A DNA stretch of 64,000 nucleotides from the NCBI RefSeq assembly GCF_018614655.1, contig NZ_JAGGOG010000018.1, positions 1-64,000 of the forward strand. The letters are read 5' to 3'. The position numbers and the translations under genes are program-made. The notes under the pieces are model-generated. The model saw only the letters and a program-made list of their open reading frames with translations, was not told the DNA's origin and searched no databases. The first letter of the stretch is position 1. Every line of letters begins with the position of its first letter. The stretch comes from Pseudomonas fluorescens (GTDB lineage Bacteria > Pseudomonadota > Gammaproteobacteria > Pseudomonadales > Pseudomonadaceae). Shown piece by piece: positions 1-8,737 of this stretch.

Positions 1-44
1 CTCGACAGCTGCTACGGGATCTTGTCCGGTATCTACGGGCTGGA

Positions 45-848
45 TCAGGCCTTCGCCCCCAACTCCGCTGACAGCCTGGCTGCGACCTGTTTGACCACAG
101 GAATCAGCTCGGCCATTTTTTCCAGCGGCATGTAAGGCACGGTACTGGCGATGCTGATGCCGGCGACTATTCGCCGGCTGGCATCGCGCACCGGTGCCGC
201 CACGCAGCGGATCGACGGTTCGTTGTCTTCCAGATCGAACGCATAACCGCCCACCACATACTCCTGCATGCGCTGCTCGAACTGAGCCCAGGATTGTTCC
301 GGGTGCTGCGGCCACTGCAGGTTTTTCCCGCCAGCCGGCAAGCTGACCTGATACAGGCGCTGCCACTCCTCTACCGTGTCATCCAGCAGCAAGGCCTTGC
401 CGATCCCGGTGCGCGCCAGCGGCATGCGATGACCAACCCGCGAGCGCATTTCCGGGCCGTTACGACCGGGGTTCTTGTGCAAATAGAGCACGTCATCGAA
501 TTCGCGAATGGCCAGGTGGATGGTGTCGCCGGTCAATGCCGACAGCTCGTCCAGATACGGTACAGCCAACGTCACCAGGGGCAGCTCTTCACGGGCCTGG
601 AAACCCAGCTCGATCAGCTTCGGGCCCAGCAGGTAGCCGACCTGTGGTACCACGCGCAGGTAACGCTCTTCCACCAGGCAACTGGCCAGGCGGTGAGTGG
701 TGCTGCGGGTGGTGCCGATGCGCTTGGCAATCTCCTTGAGATCCCGCGCGCCGGCCGCCACCGCTTGCACCACGCCCAGGCCACGCAGCAGGGTCTGGGT
801 GCCGGTGGGGGCGGTGTCTTTGACGGGAATGTGGGCGTTTTCCTGCAT
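45..848 (-). CDS. IclR-family transcriptional regulator of the adjacent sugar operon
   Basis: A 267-residue IclR-type repressor/activator. The N-terminal winged helix lies at about residues 15-75 (motif TRSTTHR) and the IclR effector domain at about 85-260. I start at the ATG at 848, since the 12 extra upstream codons are poorly typical and 848 gives normal family length. It lies downstream of araH on the same strand, separated by a REPIN, and is the likely regulator of the SDR-araFGH operon (inference from context). The ligand is unknown, probably a sugar or sugar acid. Confidence 0.85.
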   Translation of the reverse strand: MQENAHIPVKDTAPTGTQTLLRGLGVVQAVAAGARDLKEIAKRIGTTRSTTHRLASCLVEERYLRVVPQVGYLLGPKLIELGFQAREELPLVTLAVPYLDELSALTGDTIHLAIREFDDVLYLHKNPGRNGPEMRSRVGHRMPLARTGIGKALLLDDTVEEWQRLYQVSLPAGGKNLQWPQHPEQSWAQFEQRMQEYVVGGYAFDLEDNEPSIRCVAAPVRDASRRIVAGISIASTVPYMPLEKMAELIPVVKQVAARLSAELGAKA

Positions 849-903
849 GTCGGGCCTATGTGGTGGTACGAAAACGGCGGCCATTATGGGCGCTGATGAT
901 CAC

Positions 904-1036
904 TGTGGCGAGGGGGCTTGTCCCCCGTTGGGCTGCGCAGCAGCCCCAATAGCGTCATCACTTTTTTCAGACAGATCGGGGTTGGCTGGTTCTGGGGCTG
1001 CTTCGCAGCCCAACGGGGGACAAGCCCCCTCGCCAC
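904..1036. repeat. REPIN: inverted pair of REP elements
   Basis: Two long arms in inverted orientation. One begins GTGGCGAGGGGGCTTGTCCC and the other is its reverse complement, ending CCCCCTCGCCAC. Each arm also carries a GGGCTGC-type hairpin. It fills the gap between araH and the IclR gene. Such pairs are mobilised by RAYT transposases in Pseudomonas; no RAYT gene lies in this window. Confidence 0.9.
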
Positions 1037-1053
1037 AAAAAGCCCGTTCACCC

Positions 1054-2019
1054 TCAGCGTTGTTTCATCCTGTCGATAATCACGGCCAACAACAGAATCG
1101 AGCCGCGAATCACGTATTGGTAGAAGGTATCGATGTTCTTCAGGTTCATCGCATTCTCGATGATCGCCAGGATCAGCACCCCGGCAATCACATGCCGAAT
1201 CATGCCAATGCCACCGCTCAGCGACACCCCGCCCAATACGCATGCAGAGATCACTGTCAGCTCGAAGCCCTGGCCAATCATCGGCTGGCCCGAGGTCATC
1301 CGCGATGCCAGGATCACTCCGGCCAACGCCCCGATCACACCGTGTACGGCAAAAATAATGATCTTGGTCCGATCAACGTTCACCCCGGCCAACAACGCCG
1401 CCTCCTGATTACCACCGATGGCCATGGTGTTGCGCCCATAGGTGGTGTAGTTCAGCAGCCAGCCGAAAAACACAAAGCACAGCACGGTGATGACAATCGG
1501 CACCGGCACGCCAAACAGTTGGCCGTTACCGAACACGAAGAAGCCTTCATCCATCACCCCAACCGCCTTGCCGTTGGAAAAGATGTACGCCAGCCCCCGG
1601 ACGATCTGCATCGTCGCCAAAGTCGCAATCAACGCGTTGATCCGTAGCTTGGCAATGACGATGCCGTTGATCAGCCCCACCACCAGGCCCATGGCCAAGG
1701 CCGCCGACACGCCCAGGACAACACTGTCGGTGTCGCGGATCACGATGCCCGCCACCACCCCCGAGCAGGCGATCACCGAGCCCACCGACAAGTCGAAGTG
1801 CCCCGACGCCAGACAAAACAACATGGTGCAGGCGGCAATCCCGACGGTGGAAATCGCCAGGCCCAGGCCGCGCATATTCAGCGGCGACAGGAAATTGTCG
1901 ATGAACACGGCGCTGAGCACAAAAATGCCCAAGGCCGCCAACAGCATGACCCAATCGTCGAGAAACTTACGCTGGTTGAAACCCGGCCAGAAACTTCTCG
2001 CGGTTTTTATCTGTGACAT
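1054..2019 (-). CDS. araH: Sugar ABC transporter permease (AraH type)
   Basis: A 321-residue inner-membrane permease of the BPD_transp_2 family with 8-10 hydrophobic segments from residue 24 onward. The motif LASGHFDLSVGSV at about residues 72-84 is typical of ribose/arabinose permeases. It forms the channel for the AraF/AraG importer. The ATG at 2019 follows a GAGGTGG Shine-Dalgarno sequence, so it is preferred over a GTG two codons upstream. It follows araG by 16 nt in the same operon. The sugar is probably L-arabinose and/or D-galactose, judged by resemblance to AraH. Confidence 0.88.
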   Translation of the reverse strand: MSQIKTARSFWPGFNQRKFLDDWVMLLAALGIFVLSAVFIDNFLSPLNMRGLGLAISTVGIAACTMLFCLASGHFDLSVGSVIACSGVVAGIVIRDTDSVVLGVSAALAMGLVVGLINGIVIAKLRINALIATLATMQIVRGLAYIFSNGKAVGVMDEGFFVFGNGQLFGVPVPIVITVLCFVFFGWLLNYTTYGRNTMAIGGNQEAALLAGVNVDRTKIIIFAVHGVIGALAGVILASRMTSGQPMIGQGFELTVISACVLGGVSLSGGIGMIRHVIAGVLILAIIENAMNLKNIDTFYQYVIRGSILLLAVIIDRMKQR

Positions 2020-2035
2020 ACCCACCTCGTATTCT

Positions 2036-3544
2036 TCAGTCCCGCGTACGCGGAAGCGCCAATTGCAGCAGCCGTGCTTCGTCCGCTTGATCGCGGGTCA
2101 ATTCGCCTGTCAGGGCACCTTCACTCATCACCAGGATGCGGTCGGAGATCCCCATCACTTCCATCAGGTCGCTGGACACCACGATCACCGCAATGCCGCT
2201 GGCCGCCAGGTTGTGGATGATCTGGTAGATCTCGGATTTGGCGCCGATATCGATCCCCCGAGTCGGCTCATCCAGCAACAGGACCTTCATCGGCATCGAC
2301 AGCCAGCGGCCTAAAATTGCCTTCTGCTGGTTACCGCCGGAGAGGTACAAAATCGGTTGATCCGCCGACGGTGTGCGCACATTCATCGCGCTGATTTGCC
2401 GCTGGGCGTTGTCCCGCTCCCAGCCGCCCTGGATCAGCCAGCCGAAGCGTGCATGGTCGCGGCGGGCGCTGATGTTGATGTTCTCGGCAACACTGGCGCG
2501 AGGCACGATGCCTTCCTTCTTGCGGTCTTCCGGACACAGCAACACACCCGCCGCAATCGCATCCCGAGGCGACTTGAACGTCTGCGCCTGGCCATGCAGT
2601 ACCAGCGCGCCCTGCTCGCTGCGAGACAGGCCGGCCAACAGGCGCAACAGCTCCGTGCGCCCTGCCCCGACCAGGCCGAACAGCCCAAGAATCTCGCCCT
2701 TGTCGACCTTCAAGCTCACCGGTTCCTGCAGCCCCGGCCCGAGTAAACCCTCGACCCGCAGCGCCTCGCCAAAATGCTCGCGAGGCCGGTAGTTGTAGAT
2801 GTCCTGGATATCGCGCCCGACCATGCAGTTGACCAATTGATCGACGTTCAACTGCTTCATGTCCTCAAATGTGCGCACAAAGCGCCCGTCCTTGAACACC
2901 GTCACTGCATCGCAAATCCGGAACACCTCTTCCATGCGGTGGGACACATAAAGGATCACCCGGCCTTCGTCCCGCAGCCGAGCGATGATCACCATCAGCC
3001 GCTCGATCTCTCGGGCCGAGAGGCTGCTGGTGGGTTCGTCGAAAGCAATCACATGAGCATTGCGCGACATGGCCTTGGCGATCTCCACCAGTTGCCGCTG
3101 CCCGAGGGACAAGCTGCCGAGACGCACGTTCGGGTCGATTTCATCCGCAAGGCCCTTGAGCAGCTCCCGGGCCTTGCGCACCATCGCCCCGCGATTGACC
3201 ACGCCCCAGCGCGACGGCATATGCCCCAGCAGCAGGTTTTCGGCGACGGTCATTTCCGGCACCAGTTGCAGTTCCTGGTGGATCACTGCGATGCCATGGG
3301 CGATGCTGTCGGCCGCCGATTTGAAACTGACGCTGCGCTCGCCCAACTGCAAACTGCCGCTGTTGGGCGGATAGAAACCGCCGAGGATTTTCAGCAAGGT
3401 CGACTTGCCCGCGCCGTTCTCGCCCATCAGCGCATGCACCGAATGGGGCCGCGCTTCAAAGCTGATCTGCGCCAAGGCTTTCACCCCGGGGAACTCCTTG
3501 CCGATGCCGTTGAAGCGCAAGGTATCGAAGGCGGCGGCGTTCAT
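2036..3544 (-). CDS. araG: Sugar ABC transporter ATP-binding protein (AraG type)
   Basis: A 502-residue tandem ABC ATPase. The first Walker A is GENGAGKST at residues 41-49 with signature LSLGQRQ, and the second half has a modified P-loop (GLVGAGRTE) and signature LSGGNQQK. It powers sugar uptake with AraH. Its ATG overlaps the araF stop in an ATGA tetranucleotide, which implies translational coupling. A GTG two codons further upstream is possible but less likely. Length matches AraG/RbsA/MglA proteins. Confidence 0.9.
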   Translation of the reverse strand: MNAAAFDTLRFNGIGKEFPGVKALAQISFEARPHSVHALMGENGAGKSTLLKILGGFYPPNSGSLQLGERSVSFKSAADSIAHGIAVIHQELQLVPEMTVAENLLLGHMPSRWGVVNRGAMVRKARELLKGLADEIDPNVRLGSLSLGQRQLVEIAKAMSRNAHVIAFDEPTSSLSAREIERLMVIIARLRDEGRVILYVSHRMEEVFRICDAVTVFKDGRFVRTFEDMKQLNVDQLVNCMVGRDIQDIYNYRPREHFGEALRVEGLLGPGLQEPVSLKVDKGEILGLFGLVGAGRTELLRLLAGLSRSEQGALVLHGQAQTFKSPRDAIAAGVLLCPEDRKKEGIVPRASVAENINISARRDHARFGWLIQGGWERDNAQRQISAMNVRTPSADQPILYLSGGNQQKAILGRWLSMPMKVLLLDEPTRGIDIGAKSEIYQIIHNLAASGIAVIVVSSDLMEVMGISDRILVMSEGALTGELTRDQADEARLLQLALPRTRD

Positions 3545-4530
3545 TTCCACAGACCGATCTTGCTCAACTCTTCCTTGAAGTTGGCACGGGTGATCAGGGT
3601 CACGTTATCCAGCGCGGTGAACTTGGCCGGCTCGGTGCCTTTGGTGACCCACTCGAACATTGCGGTGGCGGTTTTATAACCAGACGCGTCGGGGCTCAGG
3701 AGCATCGAGCCGTAGAAGCCGGTGTCGGATTTTTTAAGCTCTTCGATAGCGTCGGTGCCATTGATGCCCACGCCAATCACGTTGGCGGCCTTGAAGCCGG
3801 CACTCTCGGTGGCGCGCACGCCGCCCAGCACGGTGCTGTCGTTCATGCCGCCGATGATCAGGTTTTTCGCACCACTGGGCAGTTTCACCAGGGCTGAGTT
3901 GGTGGAATCCATGGCGCCTGGAACGTCGAGGGTTTTCTGCGCGCTGAACAGAATATGGTCAGCCGGCAGGCCGGCGGCCTTGAGGCCCTCTACCGAACCG
4001 TCGGTGCGTTTCTTGCCGGTTTCCAACTCGTCGAAGGTGTTGATGACGGCGTAAGTTTCTTTCCAGTCCCAGTTACGATGCTTGGCTTCAGTCGCCATGG
4101 CTTCGCCTTGTTTCTGGCCGATCTTGTAGGCGTCGAGGCCAACGTAAGGCACGTCTTCCATGGGCTTGCCCCGGGCGTCGACAAAGCGGTCATCCACCGC
4201 CAATACCTTGAGATTGTTGAGCTTGGCCTTGGCCATGATTGCAGGGCCCAGGGATACGTCCGGCGGGCAGATCACGAAGCCTTTGGCACCGTTGGCGGCG
4301 AGGGTGTCGATGGCTGAGAGGGTTTTCTCGCCGTCGGGCACGGCGATCTTGATCACGGTGAAGCCCTGATCCTTGCCGGCTTTTTCGGCGAAGGCCCATT
4401 CAGTCTGGAACCAGGGCTCTTCGGCTTGCTTGACCAGGAAGCCGATCTTCACTTCTTCGGCAGATGCAAGGGCGCTGAGGCTGCTGAGTGCAACGGCGAC
4501 TGCCAGGGTGCGCACTGTCTTCTTGAACAT
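3541..4530 (-). CDS. araF: Periplasmic sugar-binding protein (AraF type)
   Basis: A 329-residue periplasmic binding protein with a clear Sec signal peptide: KK followed by a hydrophobic core, with cleavage expected after ALASA at residue 24. The mature protein opens EEVKIGFLVKQAEEPWFQTE, closely resembling E. coli AraF, the L-arabinose binder. It delivers sugar to AraGH. An AGGTGG Shine-Dalgarno sequence precedes the ATG. It is the second gene of the operon, after the SDR gene. Confidence 0.9.
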   Translation of the reverse strand: MFKKTVRTLAVAVALSSLSALASAEEVKIGFLVKQAEEPWFQTEWAFAEKAGKDQGFTVIKIAVPDGEKTLSAIDTLAANGAKGFVICPPDVSLGPAIMAKAKLNNLKVLAVDDRFVDARGKPMEDVPYVGLDAYKIGQKQGEAMATEAKHRNWDWKETYAVINTFDELETGKKRTDGSVEGLKAAGLPADHILFSAQKTLDVPGAMDSTNSALVKLPSGAKNLIIGGMNDSTVLGGVRATESAGFKAANVIGVGINGTDAIEELKKSDTGFYGSMLLSPDASGYKTATAMFEWVTKGTEPAKFTALDNVTLITRANFKEELSKIGLWK

Positions 4531-4563
4531 AAACCACCTCTTGTTATTGGAGAGTTATAGGGT

Positions 4564-5385
4564 TTAGTCGTGGTACATCACCGACCGCCCGCCATCGATC
4601 ATCAGGCAGGTGGCATTGATAAAGGGCGCTTCATCGGTGGCTAGAAACAACGCCGTCATCGCCACTTCAACGGGCTGGCCGATGCGCTTGGGCGGGTGCA
4701 GGTCGAAGGCGCGCTGGCGCTCGGCATGGGGATCGGGGAAGCCGTTCCAGTAGTCGACGTTGAGCTGGGTTTCGATATAGCCCGGCGCAATGGCATTCAC
4801 GCGGATGCCCTTGGGTGCGTATTCGATGCCCAAGGCGCGGGTCAGGCCGAGCAGGCCGTGTTTGGCCACCGGATAGGGAAAGCAGCCGGGAATAATGTGG
4901 CTGGAGTGAGTCGAGGCGATGTTGATGATGTTGCCGATACCCTGCTCGATCATGTGCGGCAATACGGTACGGCAGCCGAACCAGGCACCGTCCAGGTCGA
5001 TGGCGAAGCAACGACGCCAGTCTTCGTCGGTCATCTCAAGCGGGTCGCGGAACACGTTGACGCCGGCGCAGTTGATCAGCACATCGACGCGACCAAAACG
5101 CTCGATGGCAACGTCCACCAGAGCCCGCCATTGGTCCTTGGAGGTGATGTCGACTTGTTGCGCGTAGATCTGGGCACCGCGCTCACGCCAATGGACGGCG
5201 ACTGCCTCGACCTTCTCGCCCTGGATATCACCGATCACCAGACGCGCCTGTTGCGCTTGGAAACAAGCAACGATGGCCTCGCCGATGCCTTGGGCGGCGC
5301 CGGTGATGATCACCACTTTGTGTTTCAGCCGCTCGCCGTAAGTCGGCTCGGGCACGGCGGGTAACGACAACGGTTGAGCCTGCAT
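4564..5385 (-). CDS. SDR-family sugar dehydrogenase, probable L-arabinose/D-galactose 1-dehydrogenase
   Basis: A 273-residue classical short-chain dehydrogenase. It has the cofactor loop TGAAQGIG (residues 29-36), an NxAG-type motif (NCAG 105-108), and a catalytic S158, Y171 and K175. It is the first gene of the araFGH operon, which suggests it oxidises the imported aldose to its lactone in a non-phosphorylative pathway (inference; the later dehydratase genes are not in the window). The ATG has a GGTGA Shine-Dalgarno sequence. Substrate is not proven by sequence. Confidence 0.8.
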   Translation of the reverse strand: MQAQPLSLPAVPEPTYGERLKHKVVIITGAAQGIGEAIVACFQAQQARLVIGDIQGEKVEAVAVHWRERGAQIYAQQVDITSKDQWRALVDVAIERFGRVDVLINCAGVNVFRDPLEMTDEDWRRCFAIDLDGAWFGCRTVLPHMIEQGIGNIINIASTHSSHIIPGCFPYPVAKHGLLGLTRALGIEYAPKGIRVNAIAPGYIETQLNVDYWNGFPDPHAERQRAFDLHPPKRIGQPVEVAMTALFLATDEAPFINATCLMIDGGRSVMYHD

Positions 5386-5429
5386 CGCTTCACCTGTTTT
5401 ATTTTTGGTAGTGAGTGCTGATGCAGAAG

Positions 5430-5459
5430 ACTATAAACCCAGAACCTGAAACATCTCAA
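5430..5459 (-). promoter_or_regulatory. Sigma-70-type promoter of the SDR-araFGH operon
   Basis: On the minus strand TTGAGA (5459-5454) and TATAGT (5435-5430) are separated by 18 nt, close to consensus. Transcription would begin near 5423, leaving a leader of about 38 nt before the SDR gene. Confidence 0.6.
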
Positions 5460-5497
5460 TATATAATTACTCATCCCACATAATGAGAAACATCACA
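5447..5497. promoter_or_regulatory. Direct repeat at the operon promoter, candidate IclR operator
   Basis: Plus-strand copies TGAAACATCTCA (5447-5458) and AGAAACATCACA (5486-5497) share the core GAAACATC at a 39-bp interval. The first copy overlaps the -35 box. The spacing and location suit a regulator binding site, possibly for the IclR protein of this operon. The protein-site assignment is inference. Confidence 0.4.
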
Positions 5498-5556
5498 AAA
5501 AAACTGACAGCAGTCAGTTAGGTGAACACAGTCCTACAAGGCAACGAAAAACAAAT

Positions 5557-5664
5557 GTGGGAGTTGTCGAGCCCCAGCGAGACTGCGATTGCGGTGGGTC
5601 CGCCAACATCAATGCTGGCAGAGCCGACGCTATCGCAGCCTCGCTGGGGCTCGACAACTCCCAC
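5557..5664. repeat. REPIN: inverted pair of REP-like arms
   Basis: The arms read GTGGGAGTTGTCGAGCCCCA and its reverse complement, ending in CAACTCCCAC, with a GCGATTGCGG-type inner segment. It occupies most of the gap between the sugar operon promoter and the GNAT gene. The sequence class differs from the GCGGGCTTGCTCGCG class found elsewhere in the window. Confidence 0.85.
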
Positions 5665-5700
5665 CTAGGTTTCACTTCGCCGGTTAGATCGTTCCCACAC

Positions 5701-6180
5701 TCAGCCTTGGGCAAATTCGCGCAGTGCGTCGCCTTCCATGCGGTAGCGCACCCATTCTTCCTGAGGCTGGGCGCCAATGGATTTGTAGAACGCAATGGCC
5801 GGTTCGTTCCAGTCCAGCACGCTCCACTCGAAGCGCCCGCAGCCGTTGTCGAAGGCGATTTTCGCCAGGTGCCGCAGCAACTTCTTGCCCGCCCCGCCGC
5901 CCCGCTGTTCCGGGTTGATGTAGAGGTCTTCCAGGTACAGGCAATTGCTGCCCAGCCAGGTGGAATAGCTGAAAAAGAACACCGCAAAACCAATCGGCAA
6001 GCCGTCCCGCAGACAGATCAGGCCGTGGGCGGTGGCGCCTTCGCTGAACAGGCTGCGCTCGATGTCCACCACGCTGGCGATCACTTCGTGGCGGGCTTTC
6101 TCGTAGTCGGCCAACTCCGTGATGAAGGTCAGGATCTGCGCAGCATCGCTGGGCACGGCGGGGCGAATCTCGATGGTCAT
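5701..6180 (-). CDS. GNAT-family N-acetyltransferase
   Basis: A 159-residue GNAT protein covering nearly the whole acetyltransferase fold. The acetyl-CoA loop is QRGGGAGKKLL at about residues 92-102, preceded by LEDLYINPE, and the C-terminal part has NEPAIAFYKSIGA. LEDLY and the final segment resemble the diamine/thialysine acetyltransferase group (SSAT-like), so an amine substrate is likely but unproven. It is transcribed alone. Confidence 0.82.
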   Translation of the reverse strand: MTIEIRPAVPSDAAQILTFITELADYEKARHEVIASVVDIERSLFSEGATAHGLICLRDGLPIGFAVFFFSYSTWLGSNCLYLEDLYINPEQRGGGAGKKLLRHLAKIAFDNGCGRFEWSVLDWNEPAIAFYKSIGAQPQEEWVRYRMEGDALREFAQG

Positions 6181-6293
6181 GGACGGGCCTTGAGGTCAAA
6201 GGAAAGGACACATACTAAGGGGGTTTGATGACTGATTGCAGTGCAATTTCATTCGCGACTACCCTGTAAGGTATTCACCCTTTGAGAATCCTC

Positions 6294-6938
6294 ATGCCCT
6301 TCTCTCCATTGTCTGCCCTTGCCGATACCTTACTGCCTCACGCCCTGGAACCTTCAGAGGATGGCGCCCACGACCTGTCCCATTTGCAGCGGGTATGGCA
6401 CAACGCACGATCAATTCAAGCCGAAGAAGGGGGTGACCTTGAGGTGCTGCTGGCGGCGGTGCTGCTGCATGACTGTGTGGCGGTGGAAAAGAACTCCCCC
6501 CTGCGCTCGAAAGCTTCAGCGCTGGCGGCGACCAAGGCCGAGAAGGTGTTGCAGGCCCTGAATTGGCAGCCTGCCCGTATCGCCGCCGTCACCCATGCCA
6601 TCGAGACGCATAGCTTTTCTGCGGGGCTTACGCCCAACTCCCTGGAAGCCAGGATCGTCCAGGACGCCGACCGCCTCGACTCCCTGGGCATGATCGGCGT
6701 GGCCCGCACGTTCTATACCGCCGGGCGCATGGGCAGCGCGCTGTATGACCCGGCTGATCCGACCGCCTTGAATCGGGACTATGACGACAAGCGCTTTTGC
6801 CTTGATCACTTCCAGACCAAACTGCTGCACCTGGCCGATGGTTTCCAAACCGCGACGGGACAACATTTGGCGCAGGTCCGCCATCAACGGCTCAAGGGAT
6901 TCATGGAGACTTTCATTGAAGAGATCGGCGCCCAATAA
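6294..6938 (+). CDS. HD-domain phosphohydrolase (YedJ-like)
   Basis: A 214-residue HD-superfamily protein. Metal ligands appear in HDLSHLQRVW near the N terminus, in the HD doublet of LLHDC at about residue 56, and in QDADRLDS near residue 123. This architecture matches the YedJ/YpgQ group of metal-dependent phosphohydrolases that act on nucleotides in vitro. I start at the ATG at 6294 rather than a TTG twelve bases earlier. No operon partner is evident. Confidence 0.8.
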   Translation: MPFSPLSALADTLLPHALEPSEDGAHDLSHLQRVWHNARSIQAEEGGDLEVLLAAVLLHDCVAVEKNSPLRSKASALAATKAEKVLQALNWQPARIAAVTHAIETHSFSAGLTPNSLEARIVQDADRLDSLGMIGVARTFYTAGRMGSALYDPADPTALNRDYDDKRFCLDHFQTKLLHLADGFQTATGQHLAQVRHQRLKGFMETFIEEIGAQ

Positions 6939-7051
6939 ATGCGTCGTTACTCCGCCCAGCGCTAATGCAAAAACCGCTAACCACTGAACAAACCGTCTTG
7001 CCGCGCATGGTAAAAAACCTGGCATAAATCCAACGAACTACAGGCTTGCCC

Positions 7052-8260
7052 ATGCGCTCCACTCCACCGGTTGGCGGCAAACTGTTTGCCCTGTTCTGTC
7101 TTGCCAGCTACCTGCTGTCGTTGTCGTACGGCTCGACCTTTCTGCTGTCGCTGCTGATTCACGCCCGAGGGGGCAATGAGCATGACGCCGGGAGCGTGAT
7201 CTCCATGGCAATGCTCAGTACATTCGTCGCGGTCATGGTGTCCGGGCATTTGTCGGACGCCTTGGGCGCGGCCCGTTCCATCGCCTGCCTGGGTGTCTTA
7301 CTGGTGGTGGCCTGCCTGGGCTTTGCCCTGACACCCGGTTTTGGTGAAGGCTTGATGCTCTTCGGTTTATCCCTGGGACTGGGCTGGGGCGTGTTTTACA
7401 CCTTGGGCCCGATCATCGTGGCGATGCTGGTGGAACCGACGCAGCGCGCCAAGTACTTTGCCCTGCTGTCGGGCAGCATGATGACCGGCATCGGCTCGGG
7501 GCCGCTGCTGGGGCGCGCGGCGAATGCCCTGGATCTGCCACTGACCGCAGCGTTCTACCTCGCCGCACTCGCGAGCCTGGCAGGTGTGGTGATGTTCTGG
7601 CGATTGGGTGCACAGCTTACGCAGCGCCCCAACCTGCTGGGCGTCGCCGCCGTGTCGAAAATATCCTGGTCCGCCACACGCCAGGTGCTGTCCTCCAAAG
7701 CGGTGTTCGCCATCATCATGGTCGGCCTGGGCGGTTGCGTGTTTGGTGGCCTGTCGTCATTTCAAACCAGCTATGCGGCGGCTCATTCGCTGGACTATTC
7801 GTTGTTCTTCCTGGGGTTCATGAGCGCAGCCATCACCAGTCGCCTGTTGATCGCCAGCATCGTGGTCAAGCGTGATCCTTATTGGGCGGCGTGTGTGTTG
7901 TCTGGGGTGATGCTGGTGTCGATCCTGATGTTCGGCTTCCTGGTCAACGACAGCGTCAGTTACCTGTTGGCGGCCATCACCCTGGGAGTGGGTTATGGCC
8001 TGACCTATTCAGTGATCAATGGCCTGGCCGCCAACGAGGCACCGGCCGGCACCACGTCCCAGGCTCTGTTGCTGTTCAGCTTGTCGTACTTTATCGGGGT
8101 GTTTGGCTTTCCATTGTTGGCCGGCAAGGTCATCGTCGAATACGGCCTGCAGACCCTGTTGATGAGCGTGCTGGCCGTGGCTTCGCTCAACTGGCTGATC
8201 ACCGTGGGGCGACTGATCTGGCGTCGTGTCTCGCCACATAAAATCTTACAAGCCGCGTAG
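7052..8260 (+). CDS. MFS transporter
   Basis: A 402-residue major facilitator with about 12 hydrophobic helices in two halves split by a loop near residues 185-205. The helix 2-3 loop GHLSDALGAARS matches the MFS signature. The ATG at 7052 is preferred to a TTG two codons before. Substrate cannot be read from sequence and neighbours are not informative. Confidence 0.82.
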   Translation: MRSTPPVGGKLFALFCLASYLLSLSYGSTFLLSLLIHARGGNEHDAGSVISMAMLSTFVAVMVSGHLSDALGAARSIACLGVLLVVACLGFALTPGFGEGLMLFGLSLGLGWGVFYTLGPIIVAMLVEPTQRAKYFALLSGSMMTGIGSGPLLGRAANALDLPLTAAFYLAALASLAGVVMFWRLGAQLTQRPNLLGVAAVSKISWSATRQVLSSKAVFAIIMVGLGGCVFGGLSSFQTSYAAAHSLDYSLFFLGFMSAAITSRLLIASIVVKRDPYWAACVLSGVMLVSILMFGFLVNDSVSYLLAAITLGVGYGLTYSVINGLAANEAPAGTTSQALLLFSLSYFIGVFGFPLLAGKVIVEYGLQTLLMSVLAVASLNWLITVGRLIWRRVSPHKILQAA

Positions 8261-8345
8261 GACCGTTCGTCGCCAGTGAGGCACCAATGGCAAACAGGGG
8301 CGGACCAATATGAGGTAAGGACTTAAATCATAAGGAGACACCCTC

Positions 8346-8690
8346 ATGACGACTTCCAGACTGACTGCCCTCGCCCTCACCGGATTACTGTCTGCCGTTT
8401 CACTGAGCAGCGTTGCCGCCTCGAATAACTCCACCGGCCCGACCGACCCCATCGGCAGCCCGCCCAGCCCGGCAACCGAGGAGTCCAAGGGCTCCATGGG
8501 CACCGGCATGGACACCAACGGCGGCGCCATCATTCAGGACGGCGCAGATCCACGGACCAAAGGCAATGACGGCAACCGTCAGGGCCTTGGTTCCGATGTG
8601 GAGAACGGCAAAATGGGCCCCGGCAAGAACGCCACGCCAGGTGGCGACGATTCCAATGTCCCTGGCGCCCCCCAACAACCAAAACCCTGA
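8346..8690 (+). CDS. Small secreted low-complexity protein, function unknown
   Basis: A 114-residue protein with a Sec-type signal (hydrophobic core LTALALTGLLSAVSLSS, cleavage expected after about residue 25). The mature part is rich in Gly, Asn, Asp, Pro and Ser and predicted disordered, with no cysteine after the signal. A strong AAGGAG Shine-Dalgarno sequence precedes the ATG. I do not recognise a family. Disordered exported proteins of this kind are known in pseudomonads, but no role can be stated. Confidence 0.7.
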   Translation: MTTSRLTALALTGLLSAVSLSSVAASNNSTGPTDPIGSPPSPATEESKGSMGTGMDTNGGAIIQDGADPRTKGNDGNRQGLGSDVENGKMGPGKNATPGGDDSNVPGAPQQPKP

Positions 8691-8737
8691 GTAACAGCCA
8701 GACGAACACCTAACCATTTCCCAGTGAAGAGGTATGC

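Noticed and set aside
1..44. Possible 3' end of a plus-strand gene at the left edge
   Set aside because: More than one frame is open but the stretch is too short to recognise a family, so no gene is called.
902..1040. Possible CRISPR or tandem-repeat signal from repeated GC-rich palindromes
   Set aside because: The units here and at the other palindrome sites are inverted REP pairs scattered in intergenic gaps, without regular spacers or cas genes.
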